The notes: generated from the letters alone by a model not told the origin. Positions 34,731 to 44,402 are shown, counted from the first letter of the stretch. The stretch is 64,000 nucleotides of DNA from Holdemania filiformis DSM 12042 (GCF_000157995.1 NZ_GG657553.1:286995-350994), one strand, 5' to 3'. Made by a program: numbers and translations.

Positions 34731-37256
34731 TTAAGCCGAACAGGATTCGCATTCTTCGACTTCCAATGACTGACTGCGAACATAATAGAGGGTCTTCACG
34801 CCCTTCTCCCAGGCCAGGATCATCAGATTTAATAAATCCCGCAGGGAATAATCGGTCGTGATATAGAGATTAACGGACTGCGCCTGATCAATATGCCGCT
34901 GCCGGACGCCGGCGGCCCGGACAACCCAGGTCTGGTCGATCTGATGCGCTTTCTTGTAATACCAATAGGTCTTTTCGTTGAGCTCGGGAGCAACGCGGGC
35001 GATGATACTGCCCTTTTTCTCCTCGAGGAAAAATTTGTTCATAATCGGATCGACGCCGGCGCTGGTCCCGGCGATCACCGACGTGGAGCTGGTCGGCGCG
35101 ATTGCCAGCAGCCAGCCGTTGCGCAGCCCATACCGCGCCACTTCCTTAGCCAGTGTCTGCCAGGCGTCGGAGGTATAGCCGCGCTTGGTAAAGTAAGCGC
35201 CGGTCTGCCAGTCGGAGCCTTCGAAATCGGCATACCGGCCTTTTTCCTGAGCCAGCTGCAGACTGGCGCGGATCGCGTTGTAATTGATCGCTTCAAACAG
35301 CTTGTCGGCAGCGTTCAGGTGTTCTTCAGACTCGAAGAAGATCGAACGTTTCGCCAGCCAATGGTGCAGACCGCTGACGCCCAAGCCGATCGCCCGGCTT
35401 CGACTGGCGGTGCGCTGCGCCTGCGGCAGCGGATAGGCGTTGAGGTCGATTACATTGTCGAGCGCCCGCACGGTCACTTCGATGACCGACCGCAGTTCTT
35501 CTTCATCTTCAGTATTCAGCCGGCCCAGATTCAGCGAGGCGAGGTTGCAGACAACCATCTCTCCGGCCTTCGCCTGTTCGATGATCACCATTTCCCCGTC
35601 GATCTCGGTCATTCGGGTTTCGATCTCTCCGGCCGGCGCGATGTTCTGCGCGATTTCCGTGCATAAATTGGAGCAGTAAATGACGCCGCGGTGACCATTG
35701 GGATTCATCGCGTTGACAAGATCGCGGTTAAAGACAAAGGGCGTGCCGGTTTCCGCCGCTGATTTCAGAATCAGCCGAACAAGGTCTTTTAATAAAATCA
35801 CCCGTTTTTCAATCCGTGAATCAGCGACGCATTCCTGATAGCGCTGTTCCCACAACTCTCCGGTGCAGTCTTCCAATGCGTACCCTTTGACAGTCTGGAT
35901 CTGATGGGGATCCATCAGATACCAGTTCTGATCCAGACTTGCCTTCGCCATTCTCCAAAACAGATCGGGATAACAGACCGCCGGGAAAACGTCGTGCGCC
36001 TTCATCCGATCGTCGCCGTTATTGGTGCGAATCTGAAGGAATTCCGGCAGATCCCTATGCCAGCAGTCAAGATAAACCGCGACAGCGCCCTGCCGCACGC
36101 CCAGCTGATCGACGGCCACCGCCGTATCGTTGACCAGCCGGATCCACCGCAGGACGCCGCCCGCCGCGCCTTGAAAACCACGGATATCGCTGCCGGAAGC
36201 GCGAACCTTGCCGAAGTACAGCCCCATCCCGCCGCCTTGTTTGGAGATTTGCGCGAAGCTGTCGAGTGACTTATAGATTCCCTTCAGGGAATCCGGAACA
36301 ACGTCGATAAAACACGAAGCCAGCTGGGCTTTGGGTTTGCGGGCGTTGGCCAGCGTCGGTGTCGCCATCGTGACTTGGAGCTGACTTAAAACATCATAAA
36401 TCTTGATCGCCCATTCGACGCGGTTTTTCCCTTCCGGAATCGCCAGGTGCATCGCAATCCCCATGAACATCTCCTGCGGCAGTTCCAGAACTTCACCCTG
36501 GTGATCGCGAATCAGGTAGCGTTTGATCAACAATTCCAGGCCGCTGGCGTTGAACAGCTGATCGCGCTCATTGTCGATCGCTTGTTCCAGCCGGTTTAAA
36601 TCGTTATAGCTGTAATGCTCGGATAAGTCTTTATTTAACAGACCCTGAGCTTCCAAATAAAGCAGCTTCTGCGCCAGCGTGCGGATTCCCTGAGCCTCCA
36701 TCCGCTGGCTGACGGAACGGCGCAGCTTGATCATCATAAACCGGGCCGCGGCCTTTTCCCAATCGGGCGCTTCCTGACTGACCAGCTCGACACAGGCGCG
36801 GATGAGATTGTCAAGCTGTTGGGAGCGTTTCATCTTTTCCTTGGAAAAAGCCTGAACCTTTTGAATCAACGCGTCAAGCGACATCGCCGGCTGGGAAAAG
36901 TCACGCTGCAGCTGACGGCAGGTCGCAAGGATTTCCGGATCCGGAATAATCCGGCGCAGCTGATCGATCTGATCGCGCAGCCTGGCATGTTCCTGACGGT
37001 ACAGGATATAGTGGCGGGCTTCTTCATAACAATTCTGACGCATTAACGCCTGTTCTACCCAGTCCTGAATTTGTTCGACGCTGACCGGGGCCGTTTCCGC
37101 CGCGCCGCGGATCTGGACTTCAACCTGATCGAGAATGGCTTCCTTTGTCATTTCCGGCAGCGGATGGCCGACGCTGGCAAAAGCCGCGCTCACCGCCCGG
37201 CTGATTTTCCGGCGGTCATAGGCTTGAACGCTTTGATCTCGTTTGATGATCTCCAT
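34731..37256 (-). CDS. nrdA: Ribonucleoside-diphosphate reductase, alpha subunit
   Basis: 841 residues from the ATG at 37256 (AAAAGGAG upstream, inside a longer frame). An N-terminal ATP-cone (MEIIKRDQSVQAYDRRKISR, 1-95) gives dATP feedback. Active-site Cys are in LASCFIDVV, SNLCTEIAQ and VVCNLASLNL; the radical-path Tyr pair is in TLYYVRSQ and the redox pair is the C-terminal CESC. It reduces NDPs to dNDPs. A TATAAT at 37369-37374 suggests the promoter. Confidence 0.95.
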   Translation of the reverse strand: MEIIKRDQSVQAYDRRKISRAVSAAFASVGHPLPEMTKEAILDQVEVQIRGAAETAPVSVEQIQDWVEQALMRQNCYEEARHYILYRQEHARLRDQIDQLRRIIPDPEILATCRQLQRDFSQPAMSLDALIQKVQAFSKEKMKRSQQLDNLIRACVELVSQEAPDWEKAAARFMMIKLRRSVSQRMEAQGIRTLAQKLLYLEAQGLLNKDLSEHYSYNDLNRLEQAIDNERDQLFNASGLELLIKRYLIRDHQGEVLELPQEMFMGIAMHLAIPEGKNRVEWAIKIYDVLSQLQVTMATPTLANARKPKAQLASCFIDVVPDSLKGIYKSLDSFAQISKQGGGMGLYFGKVRASGSDIRGFQGAAGGVLRWIRLVNDTAVAVDQLGVRQGAVAVYLDCWHRDLPEFLQIRTNNGDDRMKAHDVFPAVCYPDLFWRMAKASLDQNWYLMDPHQIQTVKGYALEDCTGELWEQRYQECVADSRIEKRVILLKDLVRLILKSAAETGTPFVFNRDLVNAMNPNGHRGVIYCSNLCTEIAQNIAPAGEIETRMTEIDGEMVIIEQAKAGEMVVCNLASLNLGRLNTEDEEELRSVIEVTVRALDNVIDLNAYPLPQAQRTASRSRAIGLGVSGLHHWLAKRSIFFESEEHLNAADKLFEAINYNAIRASLQLAQEKGRYADFEGSDWQTGAYFTKRGYTSDAWQTLAKEVARYGLRNGWLLAIAPTSSTSVIAGTSAGVDPIMNKFFLEEKKGSIIARVAPELNEKTYWYYKKAHQIDQTWVVRAAGVRQRHIDQAQSVNLYITTDYSLRDLLNLMILAWEKGVKTLYYVRSQSLEVEECESCSA

Positions 37257-37470
37257 TTTGATTCTCCTTTTTCTCACACGTTCCGCCTGGCAGGTTGTGG
37301 ATCTTCTGCCGGGAAATGTCGTTCTTCTTGATTGAAACCGACATTCCGCTTCAGGCGTTGGTGTGCTTATTATACAAAAGTTGCCCGCGCAAAGGAAAAG
37401 ATATGCCCGGGATTTCCGGGGCAGTGGTGAAATGAAAGACGGAAGATTAAATTCGCAGCCTGGAGGACAG

Positions 37471-37497
37471 AAAAAGAACCGCAGGGTTCAGCGGTTC
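37471..37497 (-). terminator. Terminator after the ROK gene
   Basis: GAACCGC (37476-37482) with GCGGTTC (37491-37497), followed on the minus strand by TTTTTC. Confidence 0.85.
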
Positions 37498-37535
37498 CTC
37501 TTGGAATAACACTTCATTTTCAGCCCGGCGGCGAT

Positions 37536-38528
37536 TCAGCAGGATTCATCCTTCAATTCCGCCATCATCGTTAAGGCCCGGCGGCTCAAACCGATTTCAT
37601 AATCCATCCGGAAACGATCCGACACCCGAACTGCCGGGATTTTATCACTGTTGTAGCATTGTTTCAGCCGGTCGGCAATTTCCTGCTGGCTCTGCAGAAA
37701 TAGCGGGTGTGAATAAAGCTGGATGATATCGGGATCCGCGACCAGCGCATAAGTCAGGATACATTGCAGCACGGATTCGGGAAGCGTGTTGGCAGAGATG
37801 TCCTGCGTCAGCTTTTCCTGGTGGATCCATGGCAGCAATTCGATTTCGCCGGCCAAATTATGGGAGCCCTTAAGCGCTTTGCCATTGAAGACGAAGCTGG
37901 AACCAAAGCCGCACTTTCCCAGATAGAAGCTGATCAGCGACGTTTTATCATTCAAACGCAGACGCTGCCAGCTGCCTTCCGCGGAGAATTCCATATCGTT
38001 GCCTACCGCGCCCTTTAATCCGCTGGCGCATTCCAGTTCCTTGAGAATATTAATTCCTTTCAGTTCCGGGTATTCATAGCTCTGCTGGACAATTGCGCCG
38101 TCAATGTTGGCGGCGATTCCCAGCACGAAGCAGCAAAGCGAGGGTTCGCTGCGGCGTACGGTCTGTAAAAGGAGCGCCATCGTTTCCAGCAAGCCGGCTT
38201 CTACGTCAATATGTCCCTGGTTCTTCGTCATCCCCAGGCTGTCCAGTAAAAACCAGTCGATGGTCTGGCCTTCCAGAATCAGCGCGATCGCGTTGCGGAA
38301 ATCCGGATTGTATTGATATAACCGGCTGCACCGTCCGCCGGACGAGCTCTGCATGCCCATTGCCTGGAGTTCGCGGGTTTTTACCATTTCGTCCACAATC
38401 TTGCCGACGGTCGGAAAGCTCAGGCCGGTAATGTCCGCCAGCGCCGTTTTACTGAGCGAACATCCGCTGCACAGAACCGCTCGGATCTTACCGAGATTCA
38501 TTTCTTTAAGAACAGTAGCGTCTGCCAT
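37536..38528 (-). CDS. ROK-family transcriptional regulator
   Basis: 330 residues from the ATG at 38528 (AAGGAGG upstream). N-terminal winged helix (KTALADITGLSFPTVGKIVDEM) precedes a ROK sugar-binding domain (VGNDMEFSAEGSWQR, SFYLGKCGFGSSFVFNGKAL). The zinc motif of active ROK sugar kinases (CxCGxxGC) is missing, so it is a sugar-sensing repressor rather than a kinase. It follows an orphan PTS EIIB by 85 nt, and their shared promoter carries an operator array at 39132-39212. Confidence 0.85.
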   Translation of the reverse strand: MADATVLKEMNLGKIRAVLCSGCSLSKTALADITGLSFPTVGKIVDEMVKTRELQAMGMQSSSGGRCSRLYQYNPDFRNAIALILEGQTIDWFLLDSLGMTKNQGHIDVEAGLLETMALLLQTVRRSEPSLCCFVLGIAANIDGAIVQQSYEYPELKGINILKELECASGLKGAVGNDMEFSAEGSWQRLRLNDKTSLISFYLGKCGFGSSFVFNGKALKGSHNLAGEIELLPWIHQEKLTQDISANTLPESVLQCILTYALVADPDIIQLYSHPLFLQSQQEIADRLKQCYNSDKIPAVRVSDRFRMDYEIGLSRRALTMMAELKDESC

Positions 38529-38613
38529 GATTATCCTCCTTATTCCCGCTTTTTCAGCGGTTTTCATGATCATCATATTCTCTTTAAATTCTGACGTTGG
38601 ATGGGGCCGAAGC

Positions 38614-39099
38614 TTAAAAAGCCCGGTTAATCAAAGGGATAAAATCTGCGCATTCATCGCTCGGTACCGTCTGGGCAGTGATCCGAACTCCTTTGGCAGC
38701 GATGTCGCGGAATATCTGAGCTTCTTCGGCGGTGATGCAGACTGAGCGGATGATGCGCACAGAGCCCAGTTTATTCGAGATATTTCCGACATTGATCACG
38801 GGCAGGAAATACCCGGCTTCCAGCACTCGTTTCGCAGTTTCCGGGCCCCGCATAACGATGAACAGACGATCCTGCGGATATGCTTCCTGCTGAAGCCGCT
38901 GAACTGCTTTTTCCACCGAGAGGATGGAGAGCTTAACCGTTGACGGACAGGCCATCCGCAGCGCCATTTTCTGGATGTCATCCTGCGCCGCCTGATCGTC
39001 GATGACCAGAATCCGCGTGGCGTTCAACAAGTTTGTCCAGATTGCGGCGACCTGACCATGAATCATTCTTTCGTCAATTCTTGCGTTTACAATTTCCAT
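38614..39099 (-). CDS. PTS mannose/fructose/sorbose-type EIIB, orphan
   Basis: 161 residues of the man-family EIIB. The phospho-His is in DERMIHGQVAAIW (near 15). It resembles the EIIB at 47175-47645 along its length (MEIVNxRID, IHGQVAAxW, TRIxVID, LKLSIL). No EIIA, EIIC or EIID lies beside it; it is followed only by the ROK regulator. It may serve the 44-50 kb transporter or act as a phosphorylation sensor for regulation. Confidence 0.9.
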   Translation of the reverse strand: MEIVNARIDERMIHGQVAAIWTNLLNATRILVIDDQAAQDDIQKMALRMACPSTVKLSILSVEKAVQRLQQEAYPQDRLFIVMRGPETAKRVLEAGYFLPVINVGNISNKLGSVRIIRSVCITAEEAQIFRDIAAKGVRITAQTVPSDECADFIPLINRAF

Positions 39100-39131
39100 T
39101 CTTTTTCTCCTCCTGAGTATTTATTAAAACA

Positions 39132-39212
39132 CTTTTTAAATCTATTTTAATAATAGAATGCATTTGATTTCTTGTCAATCGTATTTTAAAATAATTTTAA
39201 AAAGTATTTTAA
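39132..39212. promoter_or_regulatory. Promoter with phased operator array for EIIB-ROK
   Basis: Minus-strand TTGACA (39173-39178), 17-bp spacer, TATTAT (39150-39155). Around it lie five copies of a TATTTTAAA-like motif, starting at 39132, 39143, 39182, 39193 and 39204. The neighbours in each group are 11 bp apart (one helix turn). One copy is part of the perfect palindrome TATTTTAAAATA (39182-39193). Likely bound by the ROK protein (inference). Confidence 0.55.
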
Positions 39213-39386
39213 TTATAGTCAATCCTATGGTTTATACCCTTTTTTCCTGAAATCCATCCACAAAACGGAAGATCTAAAGATACTGAAAATCTTCGTCACT
39301 TTCCCTCGGAAAAGATCCGTTCTCCTCTTGCTTTCCTCGGTCTCCGTTAAAAGTCATGAGAACAAAACCATACTCTGTTAAGCAAA

Positions 39387-39415
39387 CGAAAAACACCGAA
39401 GCCTTGCCTCGGTGT
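39387..39415 (-). terminator. Terminator of the mnmG-ThyX-like-GHL10 group
   Basis: ACACCGA (39393-39399) with TCGGTGT (39409-39415), followed on the minus strand by TTTTTC. Confidence 0.85.
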
Positions 39416-39445
39416 ACTTTCTGATCGTTCTCTTGTGATTCCTGA

Positions 39446-40654
39446 TTATTTTGTCTTGATCATCAGTTCCTGAAGGTTTTCCAGTTCCTGGCTGACCCGC
39501 TGTGCATTTTCCGCCGCCGGCTGAAACAGCGAATTGTAGCTGAAGATGGAGAACCCGGCCACCGCCGCGTGATCGCGCAGTTCCAAAATCTGACGTTTCA
39601 GAATATCGTCGTGCTGCTGCCACTCGTATTTGCCATCTTTGGCATAGTTGTCCACGGTGTTGATTTTATAAGCGGCCAGCCCCACAATCAATTCGGTCGA
39701 GGTGCCTTGAGTGAGGTCTTCCCATTGTTTCAGGCATTGATCAAACGGCAGTGTGCCATGCTCATAACCGAAATAAATCTGCGGGAGAATGTAATCGAGA
39801 TAGCCGTCGTGGCGGACCCATTCACGGACATCGCCGTAAATGCTTTCCACGGAATATTCCAGATTGCCGGCCGGACTGATGCCGACCTGAATCGTTTTGT
39901 CCACCTGTTTCACTGTGGCGTACAGGCTGGCCACCATCTCGTTGATATTTTGCCGCCGCCAGTCGCCCAGCGACAGCTCCCCACCTGTTTGCCGATAAGC
40001 TTGATAAGCAACCTGATCAAAGCTTTCACTCACGCCGTCGGGATAGAAATAATCGTCCAGGTGCAGGCCGTCGATCGGATAATTCTGCGCCAGTTCTTTC
40101 GCCACCGCGCAGATCAGCTCGCGGACTTCAGGATAGGCGGGATTAAGATACCAGCGGTCGCCTTCCGCAACAATCCGCGTACCGCGCATCGTTGGATCGC
40201 TCAGCCACTGGCCGATCACCGAGCTGACAGGAATCTGACTTTCCTGATCCGTGCGGAATGAGCGCATCGGATTGATCCACGCCTCGATATGAAAGCCAGC
40301 TTCATGGGCTTGCTGAACAAACAGGCCGAACGGATCATAAGCCACATTCTGCCCGATCTGGCCGGCGACGTATTGCGCCGTCGGATAGTATTGCGACGGA
40401 TAATAAGCGTCAGTAAAGGCGGACGCGTGGACATAGACCGTATTGAAGTTCATCGCTTTCAGATTTTCCAGCATCGTTTTGACGCCTTGGATGTAATCGG
40501 TCTCGCTGCGGTTATCCAGAATCGATGACAATTCGATGTAGGAAATCCAGGCTGCCCGGACTTCGCCCATGGTTCCGGTCTTTTTGCGCGGATGACAGCC
40601 GGCGAAGATCAGCAGGATCACGAAGACGGCGATCAGAATTCGTTTTATGTGCAT
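39446..40654 (-). CDS. GHL10 (DUF187) glycoside-hydrolase-like lipoprotein
   Basis: 402 residues from the ATG at 40654 (AAGGAGAG upstream). The signal and lipobox (IFAGC) put it outside the membrane. TIM-barrel signatures of the YngK/GHL10 family are visible: RAAWISYIELSS, FNTVYVHASAF, EAWINPMRS and the acidic DGLHLDDYFYP near residue 190. Family members are thought to act on cell-wall or other glycans; the substrate is not known. Same strand and close to the ThyX-like gene. Confidence 0.85.
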   Translation of the reverse strand: MHIKRILIAVFVILLIFAGCHPRKKTGTMGEVRAAWISYIELSSILDNRSETDYIQGVKTMLENLKAMNFNTVYVHASAFTDAYYPSQYYPTAQYVAGQIGQNVAYDPFGLFVQQAHEAGFHIEAWINPMRSFRTDQESQIPVSSVIGQWLSDPTMRGTRIVAEGDRWYLNPAYPEVRELICAVAKELAQNYPIDGLHLDDYFYPDGVSESFDQVAYQAYRQTGGELSLGDWRRQNINEMVASLYATVKQVDKTIQVGISPAGNLEYSVESIYGDVREWVRHDGYLDYILPQIYFGYEHGTLPFDQCLKQWEDLTQGTSTELIVGLAAYKINTVDNYAKDGKYEWQQHDDILKRQILELRDHAAVAGFSIFSYNSLFQPAAENAQRVSQELENLQELMIKTK

Positions 40655-40711
40655 AAGCTCGCTCTCCTTCACCCTTACTTTATGCGCGCCGCCGGCGGCT
40701 TATGAAATCAA

Positions 40712-41341
40712 TCAGGCCGTTTTGCCGGTGATGAATTCGCTGCACGGCAGCGTTTCGATCCAGCCGCAGAAAGCCCGCCATTCCGGCAGCCGGTGCGTGC
40801 GGCGCTGCAGATAGATGGTTTTGAGCTGACGGTAATTGGTCGTCATGCGGGCCGTAATGCGGAAACCGCAGGGATTGGAATAAAGAATCTGCAAGTAGCG
40901 TTCATTCAGCTCCGCCTGCAAAGTCTGCTTTTCCGCCGGATCTTCCGTTTCCTTCATCCGGGCCTGCAGGTCGTTGTAGGCCTGGACTTTTTCCTTCATG
41001 ATCTGAACCATCCGCGGATCGACGTAATCGATGTATGCGCTGTCCAGATCAAATTTCGTAATCCGGTGCATCGTTGACTGGCTTGAAACGAAGTCGAGGA
41101 AATGATAGCGCTCGGCTTCCACCCAGGCTTTGTTGGTCAGCGTCAGATCCATCTGCACGATGATGCCGTTCATAAAATTGTCGTGACCTTCGCCCTGCTT
41201 GCTGGTGGCAAGCTTGACAACGGTCGGGGTGACGTCCTCACTGACTTTACTCAGATCGGTCGCCATCGGATATTTGCTTCCGCGTACGCTTTCTTCTAAG
41301 CCGTAAACGTGAACGCGGGAAATCACTTCTTCATAGTTCAT
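40712..41341 (-). CDS. ThyX-like protein without the canonical RHR motif
   Basis: 209 residues. The middle part AERYHFLDFVSSQSTMHRI and the later RITARMTTNYRQLKTIYLQRR follow the pattern of FAD-dependent thymidylate synthases (RHRxxSxNxxSxR and the NLR/LxxFLxLR region), but the RHR itself reads RYHF. It could be a diverged ThyX, a flavin protein of other use, or only a look-alike. It starts 3 nt after mnmG, so the two are co-transcribed. The motif resemblance is my reading; no function is assigned. Confidence 0.45.
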   Translation of the reverse strand: MNYEEVISRVHVYGLEESVRGSKYPMATDLSKVSEDVTPTVVKLATSKQGEGHDNFMNGIIVQMDLTLTNKAWVEAERYHFLDFVSSQSTMHRITKFDLDSAYIDYVDPRMVQIMKEKVQAYNDLQARMKETEDPAEKQTLQAELNERYLQILYSNPCGFRITARMTTNYRQLKTIYLQRRTHRLPEWRAFCGWIETLPCSEFITGKTA

Positions 41342-41344
41342 TGT

Positions 41345-43207
41345 TTATTGTTCCTTTCTGTGACGTTGTTCGAGAACCATCGCGAGCATCGCGACGTCAG
41401 CCGGCGACACGCCGGAGATCCGGGAGGCCTGGCCCAGGGTATGCGGCTGGATCGCCTTGAGTTTCTGACGGCCTTCCAACGAAAGGTGTTGAACCTGATC
41501 ATAATCCAGGTCTTCCGGCAGGACGACATGATCCATCGCCATCATTTTCTCCGCTTCCTTGCGTGCTTTATTGATATAGCCTTCATATTTCAGCTCAATT
41601 TCTGCCTGCGCGGCCGCGGCGGGATCGAAATCAAAGTCCAGCGCCGGTTTTAGCATCGCCACAGTGATGTGCGGACGGCGGACGAGTTCCTCCGCGCTTA
41701 CCCCGTCGGTCAAAGCAGCATAGCCGACCTCTTCTAAAGCGTCCTGGATCGGACTTTTCGGCGTCAGACGGCAGGTTTTCAGCTGTTCCTTGAGTTGTTC
41801 AACCTGAGCGCGGCGGTGTTGATAATCCTGCCAGCGCGGCTCACTGATGCTGCCCAGCTCATAGCCGTAGCGCATCAGGCGCTGATCGGCATTGTCGTGC
41901 CGCAGCAGCAGCCGGAATTCCGCCCGGGAGGTCAACAGCCGGTAAGGTTCCTGCGTGCCCTTGGTGACCAGATCGTCGATCATCACACCGATGTAAGCTT
42001 CATCCCGGCGCAGAACTAGCGGCGGTTGATTGCGCAGCTTGAGCACCGCGTTGATCCCGGCCATTAACCCCTGCGCTGCGGCTTCCTCATATCCGGAGGT
42101 GCCGTTGATCTGACCGGCTGTAAACAGATTTTCCACCACCAGCGTTTCGAGCGAGGGTTTCAGCTGAAGCGGGTCGATCGCGTCATATTCAATCGCGTAG
42201 GCATATTTGCGGATCACGGCGTGTTCCAGCCCCGGCAGCGAATGCACCATCAACTCCTGCAGATCCCGCGGCAGCGAGGTGGAAAAACCCTGGACATAGG
42301 TGGTATCCAACGCTTCTGATTCCGGTTCCAAAAAAATCTGATGGCGCGGCTTATCGGAAAAGCGCACGAGCTTATCCTCAATCGAAGGACAGTAGCGCGG
42401 GCCGACGCCTTTGACCACGCCGGAATACATGCTCGACTTTTTCAAATTAGCCAGAATCAGCTCATGGGTCTGAGGCGTCGTATAGGTCAGATAACAGAGC
42501 TTCTGATCCTCTGGCTTGCGAATCGTCTGCGTCGTCGTGGAAAAGGCGACGAACTGATCGGTACCGGGCTGCGGTGTCGTTTTGGAGAAATCAATCGATT
42601 CCGTCAGCACCCGCGGCGGCGTCCCGGTCTTTAACCGGAAGGTTTTTAAGCCGGCCTGGCGCAGTGATTCGGAGAGCTTGTTCGTGGTGGGTTCTCCATC
42701 CGGACCGCTGGGCGTGACTTCACTGCTGATCATAACGGAGGAACTCATATAGGTACCGGTCGTCAGAATAACGGCCCGGGCTTCCAGGATCTGGCCGTCC
42801 TCCATCGTGATGCCGGTAATTTTCCCGTTTTCAACGAGAATCCCGGTGCAGATCCCCAGGATCAGCCGCAGCCGCTCCTGACGCTGAATTTCTTCCTGCA
42901 TCCGCCGGGCATAGGCGAGCTTATCGGACTGCACCCGCAGCGATTGTACGCCCGGGCCTTTCGTGGTATTCAACATTTTAAATTGCAAAGCTGTCTGATC
43001 GGCAGTGATGCCCATCTGACCGCCCAGCGCGTCGATTTCCCGGACGACGATCCCTTTGGCCGGGCCGCCGACCGAAGGATTGCACGGCATCTTGCCGATG
43101 TTTTCCAGACTTAACGAAATCAACGCCGTTTCGCATCCCAGGCGGGCTGTAATCAGCGCCGCTTCAATTCCGGCATGACCGCCGCCGACAACGATGACAT
43201 CCAGCAT
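41345..43207 (-). CDS. mnmG: tRNA uridine-5-carboxymethylaminomethyl modification enzyme, FAD subunit
   Basis: 620 residues, usual length. FAD motif VVGGGHAGIEAALITARLG at the N-terminus, GKMPCNPSVGGPAKG (active-site Cys near 47), a second conserved Cys in RYCPSIEDK, and a C-terminal helical domain that binds MnmE and tRNA. With MnmE (not in the window) it installs cmnm5U34. Six nt after the EVE-like gene. rsmG, often the next gene, is not adjacent here. Confidence 0.95.
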   Translation of the reverse strand: MLDVIVVGGGHAGIEAALITARLGCETALISLSLENIGKMPCNPSVGGPAKGIVVREIDALGGQMGITADQTALQFKMLNTTKGPGVQSLRVQSDKLAYARRMQEEIQRQERLRLILGICTGILVENGKITGITMEDGQILEARAVILTTGTYMSSSVMISSEVTPSGPDGEPTTNKLSESLRQAGLKTFRLKTGTPPRVLTESIDFSKTTPQPGTDQFVAFSTTTQTIRKPEDQKLCYLTYTTPQTHELILANLKKSSMYSGVVKGVGPRYCPSIEDKLVRFSDKPRHQIFLEPESEALDTTYVQGFSTSLPRDLQELMVHSLPGLEHAVIRKYAYAIEYDAIDPLQLKPSLETLVVENLFTAGQINGTSGYEEAAAQGLMAGINAVLKLRNQPPLVLRRDEAYIGVMIDDLVTKGTQEPYRLLTSRAEFRLLLRHDNADQRLMRYGYELGSISEPRWQDYQHRRAQVEQLKEQLKTCRLTPKSPIQDALEEVGYAALTDGVSAEELVRRPHITVAMLKPALDFDFDPAAAAQAEIELKYEGYINKARKEAEKMMAMDHVVLPEDLDYDQVQHLSLEGRQKLKAIQPHTLGQASRISGVSPADVAMLAMVLEQRHRKEQ

Positions 43208-43213
43208 GTTTGA

Positions 43214-44164
43214 TCAAATCCTTTCTTCTCCCTGATTTAAAGCGTCGATGGCCCGCGTGATTTCAGCGGGCAGCGGTTCTTCACCGACGATCTCAAAATG
43301 CAGCGGAATGTGATATTCGCTCCACCGGGAAAACTCCAGCTTCATCAGCGCGCAATGGCCGATCAGATACTGCAGCTTCCGATAGAAGTCTTTTGAAGTA
43401 TAGACGAATGGGATCAGGATTTCAATCCTTTCCCCCGTATAACAGACCAATTCGGTCTTGCTTCCTTTAATCAGCTCTGTAATCTTTTTCTCTTCGGCCT
43501 TCTGGTCGATGGTTTGGCGGGCTAACCGCCGCAGCCGCTTTTTCTCGCTTTCCGTGTAAAAGGAGTCGCCGGCCTTTTCAATGATCTGCGACAGCTGATG
43601 CTTGATCTGTTCCTCTTCCAGATCGAAATTCTGGCTGAGAGTTTCGCTCATCGCCGCCATCCACATATCGACGCCGGTTTCCTTGGCTTTGTTCAGCACC
43701 TTGGACGTTGCCTGCGGGTCTTCCTTATCGAGATAGATATAGCTTTCCACTTTATTGGAGATGGCGACACCGATCTCGCTTAAATAAATCGGAGCTTGAA
43801 AAAACACAACGTCGGTGAGATACAGGCAGTTCATCAGCTTCGGCATTTTCTTATTTTTAGAAACCTTGACGATCGCGTCGTACAGTTCATCCTCGCTGGC
43901 ATACCCGTTTTCCGTACCGTAGACGTTCCACATCTGACGAAAACTGAGCGTATGGGCTTTCTGAAACCGACCGTAGCCCACAATCCCCTTCTCGCGGTGC
44001 CGCCCGCGCTCGCTGCCTTTCGCCAGAAAAAACAACAGGTCACCCGGCTTGAAATCCGTAAATTTCTTGGAATTGCTGGGACGCCAGAAATTCATCGTCC
44101 GGTTTCCGTTCAGGCGATGAAATTCGATCATATTCCGGTCTGTAATGTATGCGATGGATGCCAT
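43214..44164 (-). CDS. EVE/PUA-like domain protein
   Basis: 316 residues. The N-terminal half has the PUA/EVE pattern: TMNFWRPSNSKKFTDF, KPGDLLFFLAKGSE, GIVGYGRFQKA. Such domains often bind modified bases in DNA or RNA. The C-terminal half is charged and helical with no known motif (EEEQIKHQLSQIIEKAGDSF, SEKKRLRRLARQTIDQKAEE) and ends in an unknown alpha/beta segment. Directly upstream of mnmG on the same strand, which fits a nucleic-acid role, but restriction-type readers are another option. Confidence 0.6.
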   Translation of the reverse strand: MASIAYITDRNMIEFHRLNGNRTMNFWRPSNSKKFTDFKPGDLLFFLAKGSERGRHREKGIVGYGRFQKAHTLSFRQMWNVYGTENGYASEDELYDAIVKVSKNKKMPKLMNCLYLTDVVFFQAPIYLSEIGVAISNKVESYIYLDKEDPQATSKVLNKAKETGVDMWMAAMSETLSQNFDLEEEQIKHQLSQIIEKAGDSFYTESEKKRLRRLARQTIDQKAEEKKITELIKGSKTELVCYTGERIEILIPFVYTSKDFYRKLQYLIGHCALMKLEFSRWSEYHIPLHFEIVGEEPLPAEITRAIDALNQGEERI

Positions 44165-44284
44165 GAAAACTCACCTCTATGCCTTTTATTTTACCATTTT
44201 CCACGTGCTGTGAAAAGGAGACAAAGTTGAACAAGTCCGGAAGTTGCAGGAATTTTTCAACAGAGTCATTACAGTGAACAACAG

Positions 44285-44332
44285 AGAAAGAAAACAGAAC
44301 AGGCGTCCCTGATTAATCAGAGGCGCCTGTTC
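44285..44332 (-). terminator. Terminator after the TPR-like membrane protein
   Basis: GAACAGGCG (44297-44305) with CGCCTGTTC (44324-44332), inner palindrome CTGATTAATCAG, then TGTTTTCTTTC on the minus strand. Confidence 0.8.
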
Positions 44333-44402
44333 ATTATCATTTCGACTGGACTTGCCTTTTCTTTTCACTTTAGCCGAAGAATCTTGTAAATAAATTTTAC
44401 GG

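Noticed and set aside
34893..35666. Plus-strand frame of 257 codons opposite nrdA
   Set aside because: Antisense of the well-supported NrdA coding sequence, typical of GC-biased third positions.
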